Below are positions 5,185-5,756 of a stretch of 5,756 nt of DNA, piece by piece. The position numbers and the translations under genes were made by a program. Below the pieces are notes generated by a model, which worked only from the letters and a program-made list of their open reading frames with translations, did not search any database and was not told the DNA's origin. The stretch covers positions 1 through 5,756 of the forward strand of contig CAMPIK010000181.1 of the NCBI GenBank assembly GCA_946886325.1. Direction: 5' to 3'. This stretch comes from an uncultured Shinella sp. GTDB taxonomy: Bacteria > Pseudomonadota > Alphaproteobacteria > Rhizobiales > Rhizobiaceae. The first letter of the stretch is position 1, and every line of letters begins with the position of its first letter.

Positions 5185-5200
5185 ACCCCGCGACTTTCCC

Positions 5201-5221
5201 GGCGCGCGGGGGTGCGCCTTT
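5201..5221 (+). terminator. Terminator-like hairpin between ampR and lysC
   Basis: A 7-bp stem (5201-5207 with 5212-5218, one G-U pair) closes a GGGG loop and is followed by TTTCTT. It could end the ampR transcript. Because it lies only 24 nt before the lysC start and after its candidate promoter, it could instead act as an attenuator in the lysC leader. Confidence 0.5.
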
Positions 5222-5244
5222 CTTCAGTACCGGTAGACTTCGAC

Positions 5245-5756
5245 ATGGCACGCATCGTGATGAAATTCGGCGGCACGTCCGTCGCAGACCTCGACCGCAT
5301 CCACAATGTGGCGCGCCATGTCAAACGCGAGGTCGATGCGGGCCACGAGGTGGCCGTCGTCGTGTCCGCCATGTCCGGCAAGACCAACGAACTCGTTGCC
5401 TGGGTGCAGGGCATGTCGAAGGCGACCGGCGCCAACACGCCGTTCTACGACGCGCGCGAATATGACGCGATCGTCGCCTCGGGCGAGCAGGTGACCTCGG
5501 GGCTCCTCGCCGTGGCGCTGCAGTCGATGGGCATCAATGCCCGCTCCTGGCAGGGCTGGCAGATCCCGATCCGGACCGACAATGCCCATGGCGCTGCCCG
5601 CATCATGGAGATCGACGGAACGGATATCATCCGCCGCATGGGCGAGGGCCAGGTGGCCGTCGTCGCCGGTTTCCAGGGCATCGGCCCGGACAACCGCATC
5701 GCGACGCTCGGGCGCGGCGGTTCTGACACCTCGGCCGTCGCCATCGCCGCCGCCGT
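5245..5756 (+). CDS. lysC: Aspartate kinase (aspartokinase), N-terminal part, cut by window edge
   Basis: A cytoplasmic enzyme that phosphorylates L-aspartate with ATP to 4-phospho-L-aspartate, the first step toward lysine (and diaminopimelate), threonine, methionine and isoleucine. The 170 visible codons cover most of the amino acid kinase domain: the K7-F-G-G-T-S-V13 nucleotide/substrate motif, [13 protein letters not shown] at 38-50, V-A-S-G-E-Q at 77-82, and T154[10 protein letters not shown]164. No homoserine dehydrogenase fusion can be judged because the C-terminus and the ACT regulatory domains lie beyond the window. ATG 5245 gives the standard [13 protein letters not shown] start; its Shine-Dalgarno is weak (GGTAGA, 5232-5237). 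It is downstream of ampR in the same direction but separated by 131 bp with its own candidate promoter, so it is probably not part of the resistance unit. Confidence 0.95.
   Translation, partial: MARIVMKFGGTSVADLDRIHNVARHVKREVDAGHEVAVVVSAMSGKTNELVAWVQGMSKATGANTPFYDAREYDAIVASGEQVTSGLLAVALQSMGINARSWQGWQIPIRTDNAHGAARIMEIDGTDIIRRMGEGQVAVVAGFQGIGPDNRIATLGRGGSDTSAVAIAAA

Noticed and set aside
4118..5251. Long minus-strand open frame (377 codons) opposite ampR
   Set aside because: It is antisense to a clearly conserved AmpR, rich in Arg/Gln/Glu/Gly as GC-rich shadow frames are, and has no recognisable domain.

Overview
The window looks like chromosomal DNA from an alphaproteobacterium, probably Rhizobiales (Rhizobium/Shinella/Agrobacterium-like). 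The GC content is high and the codon use is uniform. The aspartokinase, the polar amino acid ABC cassette and the transglutaminase-like N-terminus all resemble families common in that order. The taxonomic call is an inference from gene style; no marker gene settles it.

Layout, left to right. (1) Positions 1-65, minus strand: the first 21 codons of a transglutaminase-like protein that runs off the left edge. (2) Positions 66-390: a divergent intergenic region with several dyads and a direct repeat but no convincing promoter. (3) Positions 391-3284, plus strand: a complete four-gene polar amino acid ABC importer of the His/Glu/Gln/Arg/opine family, ordered binding protein, permease, permease, ATPase. 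A perfect 13-bp hairpin separates the binding protein gene from the first permease gene, and the last three genes are translationally coupled by overlaps. (4) Positions 3294-4121, minus strand: a class D (OXA-type) serine beta-lactamase ending 9 bp from the ATPase gene. (5) Positions 4122-4225: a 104-bp divergent control region. (6) Positions 4226-5113, plus strand: an AmpR-type LysR regulator that aligns with enterobacterial AmpR without gaps through the key sensing residues. (7) Positions 5114-5244: an intergenic region with a candidate promoter and a terminator-like hairpin. (8) Positions 5245 to the right edge: the N-terminal 170 codons of aspartate kinase (lysC).

The importer genes should form one transport system: a Tat- or Sec-exported periplasmic binding protein, two membrane subunits and an ATPase; its substrate cannot be read from sequence. 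The bla and ampR genes look like a self-contained inducible resistance switch. AmpR would sense cell-wall precursors or muropeptides and control the divergent beta-lactamase gene. What is notable is that AmpR is paired with a class D enzyme rather than the usual class C (or class A) enzyme, and that both candidate -35 boxes are the two arms of one dyad. I see no mobile element, RNA gene, CRISPR array or clearly new multi-gene system. The most interesting item is this AmpR/class D pair.
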